From the NCBI GenBank assembly GCA_016291995.1, contig JAEEZV010000046.1, positions 1 to 27,053 on the forward strand: a stretch of 27,053 nucleotides of DNA, read 5' to 3'. The position numbers and the translations under genes are program-made. Positions 1 to 7,595 of this stretch are shown one piece after another. Numbering within the stretch: position 1 is the first letter of the stretch; each line of letters opens with the position of its first letter. The notes beneath the pieces are model-generated. The model did no database searches. It saw only the letters and a list, made by a program, of their open reading frames with translations, and had not been told where the DNA came from. Source of the stretch: Caryophanales bacterium (lineage in GTDB: Bacteria; Bacillota_I; Bacilli_A; RF39; UBA660).

Positions 1-307
1 AGTCCTTAACACGGCCACCTCTAATTAGAACAACACTATGTTCTTGTAAGTTATGTCCAATTCCTGGAATATAACAAGTAACTTCCATTCCATTAGATAA
101 TCTTACTCTCGCATATTTTCTTAAAGCAGAGTTTGGTTTCTTTGGTGTCATTGTACCAACCCTAGTACATACTCCACGCTTTTGTGGTGAAGTTTGATTA
201 GTTTGATGTCTTTCAATCGTATTTAGTCCAACTTGTAAAGCTGGTGATTTACTTTTCTTTCTTTTGCTTCCTCTACCTTTTCTAATTATTTGATTAACTG
301 TAGGCAT
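1..307 (-). CDS. rpsL: 30S ribosomal protein S12 (partial, 3' end off the window)
   Basis: S12 is a decoding-centre protein of the small ribosomal subunit. The first 102 codons are present and the gene runs off the left edge. The translation begins MPTVNQIIRKGRGSK and contains the diagnostic S12 blocks SPQKRGVCTRVGTMTPKKPN (residues 40-59) and GHNLQEHSVVLIRGGRVKD at the truncated end. It has the roughly 14-residue insertion ahead of SPQKRG that is found in Bacillus-type S12 and absent from E. coli S12. The lysine pair TPKKPN and the RGGRVKD segment, where streptomycin-resistance changes occur, look wild type. The ATG has a strong GAGGAGG ribosome binding site about seven bases upstream. In Firmicutes rpsL normally opens the str operon (rpsL-rpsG-fusA); those partners would lie beyond the edge. 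Identification is certain. Confidence 0.98.
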   Translation of the reverse strand, partial: MPTVNQIIRKGRGSKRKKSKSPALQVGLNTIERHQTNQTSPQKRGVCTRVGTMTPKKPNSALRKYARVRLSNGMEVTCYIPGIGHNLQEHSVVLIRGGRVKD

Positions 308-420
308 TGATTATCCTCCTCTCACTTATAAATCAACGTTTTCTTCTTGCACATACCCTGGTGTTTCATTTTCTCTGATAAATATAAGTTTTGTCATTAG
401 ACAAAACCTAAATTCACGAA
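308..420 (-). promoter_or_regulatory. rpsL 5' leader with hairpin and short reading frame
   Basis: The transcript between the rpsL promoter and start codon is about 113 bases. It holds a perfect 8-bp stem with a 4-base loop (388-395 paired with 400-407), then a 15-codon frame (369 to 322, beginning MKHQGMCKKK) whose TGA stop sits next to the GAGGAGG of rpsL. The frame has only a weak AGAGA upstream. No intrinsic terminator is visible. Ribosomal protein operons often carry autoregulatory leaders; assigning that role here is inference. Confidence 0.4.
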
Positions 421-427
421 CGAATTA

Positions 428-456
428 ATAATATCAAATTATTATTAACTAGTCAA
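428..456 (-). promoter_or_regulatory. sigma-A promoter of rpsL
   Basis: Read on the minus strand, TTGACT (456-451) and TATTAT (433-428) are separated by exactly 17 bases. Transcription would begin near 421, after the end of the ABC transporter gene and before the rpsL leader. Confidence 0.75.
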
Positions 457-472
457 GTATTTTTATGTATTT

Positions 473-493
473 TTTATGATTATTTATCATAAA
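473..493. repeat. 8-bp inverted repeat at the end of the ABC transporter gene
   Basis: TTTATGAT (473-480) and ATCATAAA (486-493) form an 8-bp stem with a 5-base loop that contains part of the transporter stop codon (480-482). On the transcribed strand it is followed by A-rich sequence, not a U run, so it is not a standard intrinsic terminator. Confidence 0.4.
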
Positions 494-2588
494 TACACTT
501 AACTATTTCCATTCTACTAGCTCTTCTAGCAGGAATAAATCCCGAAACCTTTACAATTATCATATTAAAGATAATTAAAAATATAAGAATTACATAGTTC
601 ATATCAAATATATTATCCACTGAAACATATGTATTGAGAAGTGTATTTATCTTATCTTTAATTAAATATATTATCATTATCCCCATCATACTTGATACTA
701 TCGCAATAATACCATTTTCAGTACCAAATAATCCCCTAATTCTCTTTTTACTTACCCCTAAACTTCTAAGTATTCCAATCTCTTTCTTCTGTTCTAGTAC
801 CCTTACACTAGTAAGCATACCGGTAAGAAGTAAAGATATTATTAAACTGACAAGTGAAAATATCAGTAGTATTCCACTGATAATCATAATAAAATTTTTG
901 ACTACATCAATAACATTTTCCATAAGATCATTATACTTTATTTCTGTATATTCATCTAACTTTTTAATTACTTCTTCTTTATCAGATAGATTATTAACAT
1001 AGATATTTATCTTACTAGGTAGTGTATCACTTCCTAAGTATTTTAACATCTCTTCTTTTTTAATATCTAAACCTAAGACATTATAATCCACTTCTTTTTG
1101 ATATTTTACTATTTCACTATCCTTATTTCCATCAATTATCTTACCAACAATATTCTCACTGAAATAAAAGCCATTATCAAGTCCATTATCTTCTTTTTCT
1201 TTAATAATACCAACAATCTTTAAAGATATATCACTCTTATTATATAGTTCCTTATAATTACCATTAGAAACATAATAATTATCTGTCTTAATATAATAAT
1301 CATCATTTAATGCTATTCTTACATTTCTATCTAGAATATCACTCGCTGATACCTTATCGCTAATATTAAAGTATTCAAGAATTTTCTTATCTATACCATT
1401 ATCTTTATCTGTAACTAACATAATTTCATTATCATTTTGAATCATTCTTCCATATAGGATATCATAATTATCTATAATATATTCATTACTAGGTATCACA
1501 TTAAAGTAAATATTGGGAATACTCTTATATCTATCACTAATAATCGGCATCGATATATCATATTCATATGTCTTATATTTTATCTTATCTATCCCATTTA
1601 AATAATCTAAATAATCGTTAGTAATAATATTTTCATATTTCTTTTTATTCTTAATATGTAATCCATTGTCGTACTTATCATCACCATCGTCATAATATTC
1701 ACCATTACTAATCGTAATTGGAAAAACAGAAACAATATCTTCTTCCATCCTATCTATTTCATCATTAAAATTATATGATAAATCTAGTACCATAAACATA
1801 CTGATAAAGCCAAGAGCAATACTAAAAGATGTCAGCAACGTTCTAAACATTTTATTACTTAAATTTTTAAGTGCTAACTTAATTAGTCTCTTTTTCTTTG
1901 TCTTCCCTAAACTAGTATTATCTTCATCATCCGTAACATCATAACAAGTACATTTACCATCTTTAATACTAATAATTCTATCTGCATATTTATTGGCAAG
2001 ATAATTATCGTGAGTAACTACAATTACTAATTTATTATCCGCTATCTTCTTAAGAATATCCATAACGATAATTCCATTTTGATAATCTAATGCTCCCGTT
2101 GGTTCATCGCATAAAATAATTTTAGGATTATTGACAAGAGCCCTCGCAATAGCTACTCTTTGTCTTTCACCTCCAGATAATTTATTTATCTGCATATCCT
2201 TCTTATCATATATTTGTAATTGTTTTAAAAGAGTCTCTACAGATTCCCTACTAATACCATCATTATAATTAATCATTACATTATCCCAAACATTCATGTA
2301 ATTAATTAGATTATAATCTTGAAAAATATTACCTACAATGTTAGTCCTATAAGCATCATATTCCCTATCCTTAAATTTACTAACACATAGGTTATCTAGC
2401 CAAATATCACCACTATCTGCTTCTATATTACCTGCAATAATATTAAGAAGCGTCGATTTACCACTTCCACTAGCTCCCAAAATAACATTGAGTCCTTTAG
2501 ATGGAAAATTAATACTAACATTATCTAGTATTACCTCTTTTTTCTTCCCTATTTTGTAATATTTACATATATTTTTTAACTTTAACAT
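480..2588 (-). CDS. MacB-type ABC transporter, fused ATPase and FtsX-like permease
   Basis: A single 702-residue polypeptide joins an ABC ATPase to a MacB/FtsX-type permease. The ATPase (about 1-220) shows Walker A GASGSGKST (38-46), signature LSGGERQ (137-143), Walker B IILCDEPTG (157-165) and the switch histidine in VTHDN (193). A first membrane segment follows at about 251-271, then a large Asp/Asn/Tyr-rich extracytoplasmic domain (about 272-560), then three hydrophobic segments near 565-600, 620-650 and 675-698 with a conserved-looking cytoplasmic loop (RVLEQKKEIGILRSLGVSKK). This is the mechanotransmission architecture used for antimicrobial peptide resistance, lipoprotein or peptide export and cell-envelope tasks. 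The substrate cannot be read from sequence. It has its own promoter, and the start codon lies inside a hairpin. No two-component system adjoins it, unlike BceAB-type systems. Confidence 0.88.
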   Translation of the reverse strand: MLKLKNICKYYKIGKKKEVILDNVSINFPSKGLNVILGASGSGKSTLLNIIAGNIEADSGDIWLDNLCVSKFKDREYDAYRTNIVGNIFQDYNLINYMNVWDNVMINYNDGISRESVETLLKQLQIYDKKDMQINKLSGGERQRVAIARALVNNPKIILCDEPTGALDYQNGIIVMDILKKIADNKLVIVVTHDNYLANKYADRIISIKDGKCTCYDVTDDEDNTSLGKTKKKRLIKLALKNLSNKMFRTLLTSFSIALGFISMFMVLDLSYNFNDEIDRMEEDIVSVFPITISNGEYYDDGDDKYDNGLHIKNKKKYENIITNDYLDYLNGIDKIKYKTYEYDISMPIISDRYKSIPNIYFNVIPSNEYIIDNYDILYGRMIQNDNEIMLVTDKDNGIDKKILEYFNISDKVSASDILDRNVRIALNDDYYIKTDNYYVSNGNYKELYNKSDISLKIVGIIKEKEDNGLDNGFYFSENIVGKIIDGNKDSEIVKYQKEVDYNVLGLDIKKEEMLKYLGSDTLPSKINIYVNNLSDKEEVIKKLDEYTEIKYNDLMENVIDVVKNFIMIISGILLIFSLVSLIISLLLTGMLTSVRVLEQKKEIGILRSLGVSKKRIRGLFGTENGIIAIVSSMMGIMIIYLIKDKINTLLNTYVSVDNIFDMNYVILIFLIIFNMIIVKVSGFIPARRASRMEIVKCIYDK

Positions 2589-2606
2589 ATTCCTCCATAT
2601 GTTAAA
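2581..2606 (-). promoter_or_regulatory. Perfect inverted repeat enclosing the ABC transporter ribosome binding site
   Basis: Arms TTTAACATAT (2581-2590) and ATATGTTAAA (2597-2606) are perfect 10-bp complements around the six bases TCCTCC. In the mRNA the loop is the Shine-Dalgarno GGAGGA and the 3' arm contains the start codon (2588-2586). It could be a translation-controlling hairpin or a dimeric repressor site downstream of the promoter. Confidence 0.6.
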
Positions 2607-2626
2607 TATGATAGTTAGACAATACC

Positions 2627-2655
2627 ATAATATTAAATAATATTTATCTTGTCAA
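2627..2655 (-). promoter_or_regulatory. sigma-A promoter of the ABC transporter
   Basis: TTGACA (2655-2650) and TATTAT (2632-2627) on the minus strand with a 17-base spacer. Predicted start near 2620, giving a leader of about 32 bases that is mostly the inverted repeat. Confidence 0.78.
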
Positions 2656-2672
2656 ATTAATTAACAAGCCGT

Positions 2673-2694
2673 AAAAAAAAGAACTATTTAGTTC
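2673..2694 (-). terminator. Intrinsic terminator after the YtxH gene
   Basis: Hairpin GAACT-AAAT-AGTTC (2681-2694) followed by eight U. The YtxH stop codon (2684-2686) is inside the hairpin. It ends the four-gene operon that starts at 5170. Confidence 0.8.
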
Positions 2695-3097
2695 CTTCTT
2701 TTTCTAATTTCTTTAATACATCTTTAGTAACAGCAATTGCTTTTTCTCTTACTTCTTTAGCTGCCTTTTCAACAACTGGAGTTCCTTTTTCTTTAGCTAA
2801 TTCCCAAAGATCATTAGCTTTAACTTTTAGTTCTTCTCCTTTTTTCTTAGCAATTGATAATACTTTTTCTTTATCTAAATCTGCTAACTCGTCTTTAAGA
2901 TCTTCAACTTTTTTCTTTAAGTCTTCACCAACTTCTTTTACATCAACTTTTTTAGCCTTTTCAAGAAGTTCATTTAACTTATCCATTAAGTCCTTTCTTA
3001 GTTCTTCACCTGTTTTTGGAGCTAATAACATTCCTGCTCCTACTCCTAGTCCAATTCCTGCTAGAAATTTAAATAATCCTCCGCTTTTTCTACTCAT
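2684..3097 (-). CDS. YtxH domain protein
   Basis: A protein of 137 residues with the YtxH pattern: short basic N-terminus MSRKSGG, a glycine-rich hydrophobic segment (about 7-24, FLAGIGLGVGAGMLLAPKTG), then a long Lys/Glu-rich helical tail. YtxH proteins are small membrane-associated proteins of unclear function, induced by general stress in Bacillus subtilis, where ytxH is next to ytxG. A GTG at 3109 is possible, but it abuts the GGAG ribosome binding site; the ATG at 3097 overlaps the end of the upstream gene in the usual coupled way and gives the normal family N-terminus. The last gene of its operon. Confidence 0.8.
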   Translation of the reverse strand: MSRKSGGLFKFLAGIGLGVGAGMLLAPKTGEELRKDLMDKLNELLEKAKKVDVKEVGEDLKKKVEDLKDELADLDKEKVLSIAKKKGEELKVKANDLWELAKEKGTPVVEKAAKEVREKAIAVTKDVLKKLEKEGTK

Positions 3098-3368
3098 AAT
3101 CTTCTTCACTCTCCTCTTTCTTTTTAAATACTTTTCTAATTAATGATGCTACAGCATCAACGATTCTATCACTAACTACTGACAATTTATTGGTTGTATA
3201 ATCTACCATTGAAAATAATCCATTTAGTGAATTTGCCTTGCTATTAATATTATCTACAAGTGAATCGATTTTATCCATTGTACCAATTAGTTTTATACCT
3301 AATATTATTAAAACTATTAGTAAAATAGAACCTAAAACATATAGTATTATTGAAAATGTTTCTGCCAT
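3090..3368 (-). CDS. DUF948 / YtxG-like membrane protein
   Basis: A 92-residue protein with an N-terminal membrane segment (about 5-27) followed by a helical stretch rich in Asp, Asn and Val (MDKIDSLVDNINSKANSL) and an acidic/basic tail. This matches the DUF948 (YtxG, UPF0478) family, which is usually next to ytxH; the pair is conserved together. The start codon shares one base with the stop of the upstream gene (TAATG) and its end overlaps the ytxH start, so translation is probably coupled. Molecular role unknown. Confidence 0.72.
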   Translation of the reverse strand: MAETFSIILYVLGSILLIVLIILGIKLIGTMDKIDSLVDNINSKANSLNGLFSMVDYTTNKLSVVSDRIVDAVASLIRKVFKKKEESEEDYE

Positions 3369-4510
3369 TATTCATCAACCCTTTCTTTATACATTGAATC
3401 GATTAAATCAAAGAAATCTTCATCGACTTTAGTATCATTCTTTTTCTCTCTTGAAGGAATTTCTTCTTCCTTCTCTTCTTTTTCTTCTTTTACTTCATCA
3501 AGTTCACCTTCATATGAATCATGAACTTCAACTTCATCCATATCTTCTTCTTGTTTACTATCATCTAGCACTAATTCTTCTTTTTCTTCATTGATATTAT
3601 TATCAATAATTAAATCATCAAGTCCTTTTTCATTTTCTTCTTTATGTATTTCTGTTCTTCTCTTTTCTAATTTAGGTTCATAAGCTACGCCAAACTCTTC
3701 ATAATTATCATAAGCTTTTTCAATCGTAACTTCTTTATTATCCTTCTCTTCATCAACAGTCATATCATATAGTAAGTCATCTTCGCTAAGAGAACTGATC
3801 TTCTTTACTTCTTTATATAATTCACAATTTTCACAAAGTAAATTATCTTTAATCTCATCTGCTAAATTACCAAAAGCTTTCTTTCTAACAGTTTCAAAAT
3901 CTACTTTCTTAGATGGTCTCTTTAAAATAACCCCATCTTCTTCACGTTCCTTGACTTCTTCCTTGGTATAGTTCTTATCGAGAATACCATATACTGGAGA
4001 AATAACTGGTGAAGCTTTAAATTTAGGTTTAACTGTTACTTCTTCTTTTTTAGCATATAACTCACTAACCTTTTTTACTGGTTCAAGTGGTGTATCTAAA
4101 ACATTTACATTAACTTTTTCAGGTTTTGGTTTTGGAGCAAACTCTTTTTCAAAATCTATTGGCATATTATTTCTTTTTGGAGCTTCTTCCAAAATAGGTT
4201 GTAATTTTATTTCTTCTTTTTTCTCTTCTTTTACTTCCTCTTTTGGTGAATCCAAATTAAACTTAAACTCGAATTCGTCGTCTTCCTTAACCTCTACTTT
4301 TTTTACCTCTTCTTTAGGTTCTTCCTTTTTTATACTTTGACGCATAAACTTAGGAAGTTCTTCCATCTGAGGTTCTTCTTGTTCTTTTACTTTTTCACGT
4401 TTTTGGAAAAGCTTTGGTTTTTCTTTTGGCGCTACTTCTTCCTCTTCTTCTTCATCCTCATCTTCAAGTTCATCTAAAAACAAATTTTTAATTTTATCAA
4501 CTAGTTTCAT
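3368..4510 (-). CDS. Acidic Lys/Glu-rich protein of unknown function
   Basis: A protein of 380 residues that is mostly low complexity (Glu, Lys, Asp) and probably largely disordered. It starts with a short amphipathic helix (MKLVDKIKNLFLDE) followed by a run of Asp/Glu, which resembles the membrane-binding N-terminus of the division protein SepF, although no SepF fold follows. A conserved-looking island in the middle contains a CxxC pair (LLCENCELYKE, about residue 225), and the C-terminus ends in a hydrophobic/aromatic patch (EDFFDLIDSMYKE) that could be a docking peptide. It lies between a lipoprotein gene and the DUF948/YtxH pair, so an envelope-associated scaffold is plausible. I do not recognise a family. 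Confidence 0.7.
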   Translation of the reverse strand: MKLVDKIKNLFLDELEDEDEEEEEEVAPKEKPKLFQKREKVKEQEEPQMEELPKFMRQSIKKEEPKEEVKKVEVKEDDEFEFKFNLDSPKEEVKEEKKEEIKLQPILEEAPKRNNMPIDFEKEFAPKPKPEKVNVNVLDTPLEPVKKVSELYAKKEEVTVKPKFKASPVISPVYGILDKNYTKEEVKEREEDGVILKRPSKKVDFETVRKKAFGNLADEIKDNLLCENCELYKEVKKISSLSEDDLLYDMTVDEEKDNKEVTIEKAYDNYEEFGVAYEPKLEKRRTEIHKEENEKGLDDLIIDNNINEEKEELVLDDSKQEEDMDEVEVHDSYEGELDEVKEEKEEKEEEIPSREKKNDTKVDEDFFDLIDSMYKERVDE

Positions 4511-4522
4511 AATTCTACCTCT

Positions 4523-5170
4523 CTATTGATTATCGTTTGGTAATTCCGTTTCCTCTTCTTCTTCATCCTCTACTTCTTTTAAGTAAGCATCAAACGTACT
4601 CTCAGCATCCTTAGGCTTATCCAACTCGTATTTAATATCTCTTCCCGTCTCAGTTTCCCCACTTAATGCCGTCGTGATTAAACTATCATTATACTTAATA
4701 CTCTTTTGCATTATTAAAGCATTACTAACAAGCACTCCCAAATCATCAAGATCAGAATAAAACTCTGTCTTTGAATAATTATATACAATCTCACAAAAGT
4801 ATAAATCATCGCTAACTTTGTTTATTCCAACATAGCCAGTCTTATTATTTAAAGATATCTCTTTATAATAATAACTATAACTATCTACTTTCTTATAATT
4901 TAAAGTGTTCTTGTAAAAATAGCTAATCGTGTCAACATAAAGATATACATATCTATTCTTTATTCTAAATTTTTGATTATATTCACTATCTACTTCCTGT
5001 TTTACACCTGCTGGAACATATAATTCATAACCTGTAGAAACAGTATTTAAAATAGTGCTATCTTCTGACATTATATCATTTACTATTTCATCTAAGTTAT
5101 CAGTTATTTTTGTACAACCAGTGAAAAATAGAAAGACCAATATCAAAAATAAAAGCCTTTTTTTATACAT
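4523..5170 (-). CDS. Lipoprotein of unknown function
   Basis: A protein of 215 residues with a clear lipoprotein signal: MYKKRLLF, a hydrophobic core, then lipobox FTGC with Cys19 as the acylated residue. The mature part alternates Tyr/Asn/Lys-rich strands (YELYVPAGVKQEV, YVYLYVDTISYFY, GYVGINK) and ends in an acidic tail. No enzyme motif is seen. It is the first gene after a promoter, 12 bases before the acidic protein gene, and is presumably co-transcribed with it and the DUF948/YtxH pair. Confidence 0.8.
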   Translation of the reverse strand: MYKKRLLFLILVFLFFTGCTKITDNLDEIVNDIMSEDSTILNTVSTGYELYVPAGVKQEVDSEYNQKFRIKNRYVYLYVDTISYFYKNTLNYKKVDSYSYYYKEISLNNKTGYVGINKVSDDLYFCEIVYNYSKTEFYSDLDDLGVLVSNALIMQKSIKYNDSLITTALSGETETGRDIKYELDKPKDAESTFDAYLKEVEDEEEEETELPNDNQ

Positions 5171-5189
5171 ACTCCACCTACTCTCTTAC

Positions 5190-5218
5190 ATTATACCAAA
5201 AATTTATAAAAATTTAAA
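5190..5218 (-). promoter_or_regulatory. Probable promoter of the lipoprotein-YtxH operon
   Basis: A consensus -10 TATAAT (5195-5190) with a weak -35 TTTAAA (5218-5213) at 17 bases. It lies between the preceding terminator and the lipoprotein start. Confidence 0.6.
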
Positions 5219-5249
5219 TAGTTTTTACTTATAAAATCACTTATTTATT

Positions 5250-5276
5250 AAAAAAAGATTAACTTTTTTTAATCTT
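5250..5276 (-). terminator. Intrinsic terminator of the nucleoside phosphorylase gene
   Basis: AAGATTAA (5276-5269) pairs with TTAATCTT (5262-5255), followed by a U run. The stop codon 5269-5271 is part of the stem. Confidence 0.8.
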
Positions 5277-6042
5277 CTGAAATTTTAGATGCCAATTCTA
5301 ATGCCAAATAAGCAATTTGAGACTTCTCATCTAGCTTTATATCTCCCGATAAACTGCGTTTATCCCACTTTTCACCTGCTAAATTATCTCCAGCATAAAA
5401 GAAGATAAATAGTTCACATCCTCTAAAATTACATACAGCTTGAAGAGCTGATGCTTCCATTTCTACCGTAATAGCACCAGCTTCTTTTCTTCTAGCAACT
5501 TTTTCTTTTGTCTCTCTATAAAATGCATCCGTTGTCCATGTAGCACCTTCAATATAATCGTAACCTAGTCTATCTAGTATTTCCTTAAATTCATTAACAT
5601 ATTTTTCATTTAACTTAACCGTATCAGACGGTTCCATATAATGAAAACTTGTTCCTTCATCACGAAGGGCCATATTAGGTATAATAACTGAACAGTCTTC
5701 GATACTATCATCTAATACTCCACAATTACCAAAAACAATGAATTTTTCTATTCCTAAAGCATGTAATTCTTCAATATCAGCCACCGCCACAGGTGCACCA
5801 ACACCAATTCTAAATAATGCAAAATGATGTCCTTCATATTCAATCTCATATATTACTTTTTTTTCACCTGTATTATGAAGAATAGTAATAACAGTACATT
5901 TTCCTCCAGCTACTATCTTATCAAATAACATATGTGAAAAACATGCAATAGCTACTTTAGGCATATTATCTAGCCTTTTATAAATATCACTAGAATTTAT
6001 TACAGCCTTTTTATTATTATCAAATTCTTCCAACAATATCAT
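5269..6042 (-). CDS. Nucleoside phosphorylase, uridine phosphorylase-like (PNP_UDP_1 family)
   Basis: A protein of 257 residues of the PNP/UDP phosphorylase superfamily, which cleaves nucleosides with phosphate to a base and (deoxy)ribose-1-phosphate for salvage. The family blocks are visible: RIGVGAPVAVADIEEL, FGNCGVL (phosphate-binding glycine loop), a central TWTTDAFYRET and VEMEASAL near residue 195, where the Met-Glu contacts the sugar hydroxyls. It is longer at the N-terminus than DeoD and closer to the uridine phosphorylase-like branch seen in lactic acid bacteria; base specificity is uncertain. GGTGATAAT precedes the ATG. It is divergent from the ZIP gene. A second family member (deoD) is at 24739-25449. 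Confidence 0.85.
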   Translation of the reverse strand: MILLEEFDNNKKAVINSSDIYKRLDNMPKVAIACFSHMLFDKIVAGGKCTVITILHNTGEKKVIYEIEYEGHHFALFRIGVGAPVAVADIEELHALGIEKFIVFGNCGVLDDSIEDCSVIIPNMALRDEGTSFHYMEPSDTVKLNEKYVNEFKEILDRLGYDYIEGATWTTDAFYRETKEKVARRKEAGAITVEMEASALQAVCNFRGCELFIFFYAGDNLAGEKWDKRSLSGDIKLDEKSQIAYLALELASKISED

Positions 6043-6129
6043 ATTATCACCGACCTCATTTTAACACAAATTTATTATATTAACAATAGCATAAATATAA
6101 CTATTTCATACAATAATATGAGGTGTTAT

Positions 6130-6909
6130 ATGTTAAATTGGTTTATAAATCTAAATTCTATCTATCAAGCCCTAATAGCCACCAGCTTTACTTTTCTTGT
6201 TACTGCATTAGGTGCCAGTATCGTTTTCTTCTTTAAAAACATTAGTAAAAATATTATGGATGCTATGTTAGGCTTTGCTGCCGGTGTCATGACATCAGCT
6301 TCTTATTTTTCTCTCTTAGCACCAGCTATCAGTTCTTCAAAAGAATTAAACATTAACTCTTGGTTAGTAGTAACCATAGGCTTTACTATGGGAGGATTAT
6401 TACTATTTATTGCCGATAAAATATTTAATAAACTAACAAGCAAGAAAAACAAACGTATTCTCATGTTAATATCATCTATTACCATTCACAATATTCCCGA
6501 AGGCATGGCTGTTGGTATTGCCTTCGGATCTGTTTTTTATAATTTATCTGGTGCTACCATTATCAGTGCCATAATGTTAACTATCGGTATTGCTCTTCAA
6601 AACTTTCCTGAAGGTTCAGCCGTTTCTATTCCTCTTTTAAGAGAAGGAATAAATAAAAAGACTGCTTTTATATACGGAAGTTTATCAGCCGTTGTCGAAC
6701 CAATATTTGGAGTTATCGGTGCAATATTAGTTTTAAAACTAAGAATACTCTTACCATTCTTTCTATCATTTGCTGCCGGTGCCATGATCTATGTTGTCGT
6801 AGCAGAATTAATACCTGAAAGTCAAAGTAATGAGAAAAAAGAATTAATGGCTATTTTTACTATCATTGGTTTTGGAGTTATGATGATTTTAGATGTTGCC
6901 CTAGGGTAA
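6130..6909 (+). CDS. ZIP family divalent metal transporter
   Basis: A membrane protein of 259 residues with about eight hydrophobic segments. Two metal-site motifs identify the ZIP family: HNIPEG (120-125) in the fourth segment and QNFPEG (157-162) in the fifth, and the glycine-rich packing and VVAELIPES near the end fit the GufA/ZupT-like bacterial branch. It probably imports Zn, Fe or Mn; which one cannot be told. I chose the ATG at 6130, with GAGGTG at 6119-6124, over the in-frame ATG at 6118, which lies on top of that ribosome binding site. The gene ends three bases from the convergent yunB stop and no terminator separates them. Confidence 0.9.
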   Translation: MLNWFINLNSIYQALIATSFTFLVTALGASIVFFFKNISKNIMDAMLGFAAGVMTSASYFSLLAPAISSSKELNINSWLVVTIGFTMGGLLLFIADKIFNKLTSKKNKRILMLISSITIHNIPEGMAVGIAFGSVFYNLSGATIISAIMLTIGIALQNFPEGSAVSIPLLREGINKKTAFIYGSLSAVVEPIFGVIGAILVLKLRILLPFFLSFAAGAMIYVVVAELIPESQSNEKKELMAIFTIIGFGVMMILDVALG

Positions 6910-6912
6910 CAT

Positions 6913-7557
6913 CTATTTATATGTCGTAATATACCCATCCGGCACGCTTCCACTAATAACATTAATAGATATCGGAATGATATTATTAATTTTTACTTCC
7001 TTACTAGTAACCGGTAAAATAACCCTAACTACAACACGTACTTTTACTCTAACTTCAATTAAAGCATTATTTATTCCATATGGTTTTACTTCTGTCTCAA
7101 GTTCACTTAAAATATCCCCAATGATCATCATCCTAACACTTATCATAGGTCCCATATTTCTAAGAAAAGCATTTTCAAATATTATTCCTAATGGTATCTT
7201 ACTAATCACATAATCATTTGTATATCTATCCATATTGTCTTGAATATTATTAGTTATCTCATTTATTAGTTTCGTAGCTTCATAAGAATCATAACTAACA
7301 AGTATTATTTCATTCTTATTATTTTTCTCGGTATCAAATAACTTATTTGAAAAAGAAATATTTTTGGTAGATATATTTATCATATTAGTAACATGTTTTC
7401 TTACTTCTGAAACAGCTAGTGGCATTACTACTTCGTTTATCTTCTTAGCAAATCTATTAATTACTACTAGTGATAAACAAAAAGATAATACCATAATTAT
7501 AATTTGTACTCCAAAATAGTTACCTATTTTATTATTTCTATATTTTTTTAATTTCAT
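6913..7557 (-). CDS. yunB: Sporulation protein YunB homologue
   Basis: A protein of 214 residues with one N-terminal membrane segment (about 15-37), then an extracytoplasmic domain with the YunB hallmarks: IPLGIIFENAFLRNMGPMI, a segment ending in YGINNALIEVRVKVRVVVRV, and a VPDGYI close to the C-terminus. In B. subtilis YunB is a sigma-E-dependent protein needed for normal sporulation; its biochemical role is not known. It is somewhat shorter than the B. subtilis protein (about 250). No Shine-Dalgarno is visible before the ATG and a terminator stands just upstream, so it has its own, unidentified, promoter. No other sporulation gene is in the window. Confidence 0.78.
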   Translation of the reverse strand: MKLKKYRNNKIGNYFGVQIIIMVLSFCLSLVVINRFAKKINEVVMPLAVSEVRKHVTNMINISTKNISFSNKLFDTEKNNKNEIILVSYDSYEATKLINEITNNIQDNMDRYTNDYVISKIPLGIIFENAFLRNMGPMISVRMMIIGDILSELETEVKPYGINNALIEVRVKVRVVVRVILPVTSKEVKINNIIPISINVISGSVPDGYITTYK

Positions 7558-7569
7558 ATTTAATTATAT

Positions 7570-7595
7570 GAAAAAAAGTAAGTTTTTACTTACTT
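7570..7595 (-). terminator. Intrinsic terminator after the YebC-63aa pair
   Basis: AAGTAAG (7595-7589) pairs with CTTACTT (7582-7576), followed by seven U. The last base of the stem is the end of the stop codon of the 63-residue gene. Confidence 0.8.

Noticed and set aside
473..493. Intrinsic terminator for the ABC transporter
   Set aside because: The hairpin has no U run after it on the transcribed strand, so it is listed as an inverted repeat only.
634..1002. Plus-strand frame opposite the ABC transporter permease
   Set aside because: Ile/Ser-rich mirror of the membrane part of the transporter; no ribosome binding site or promoter seen.
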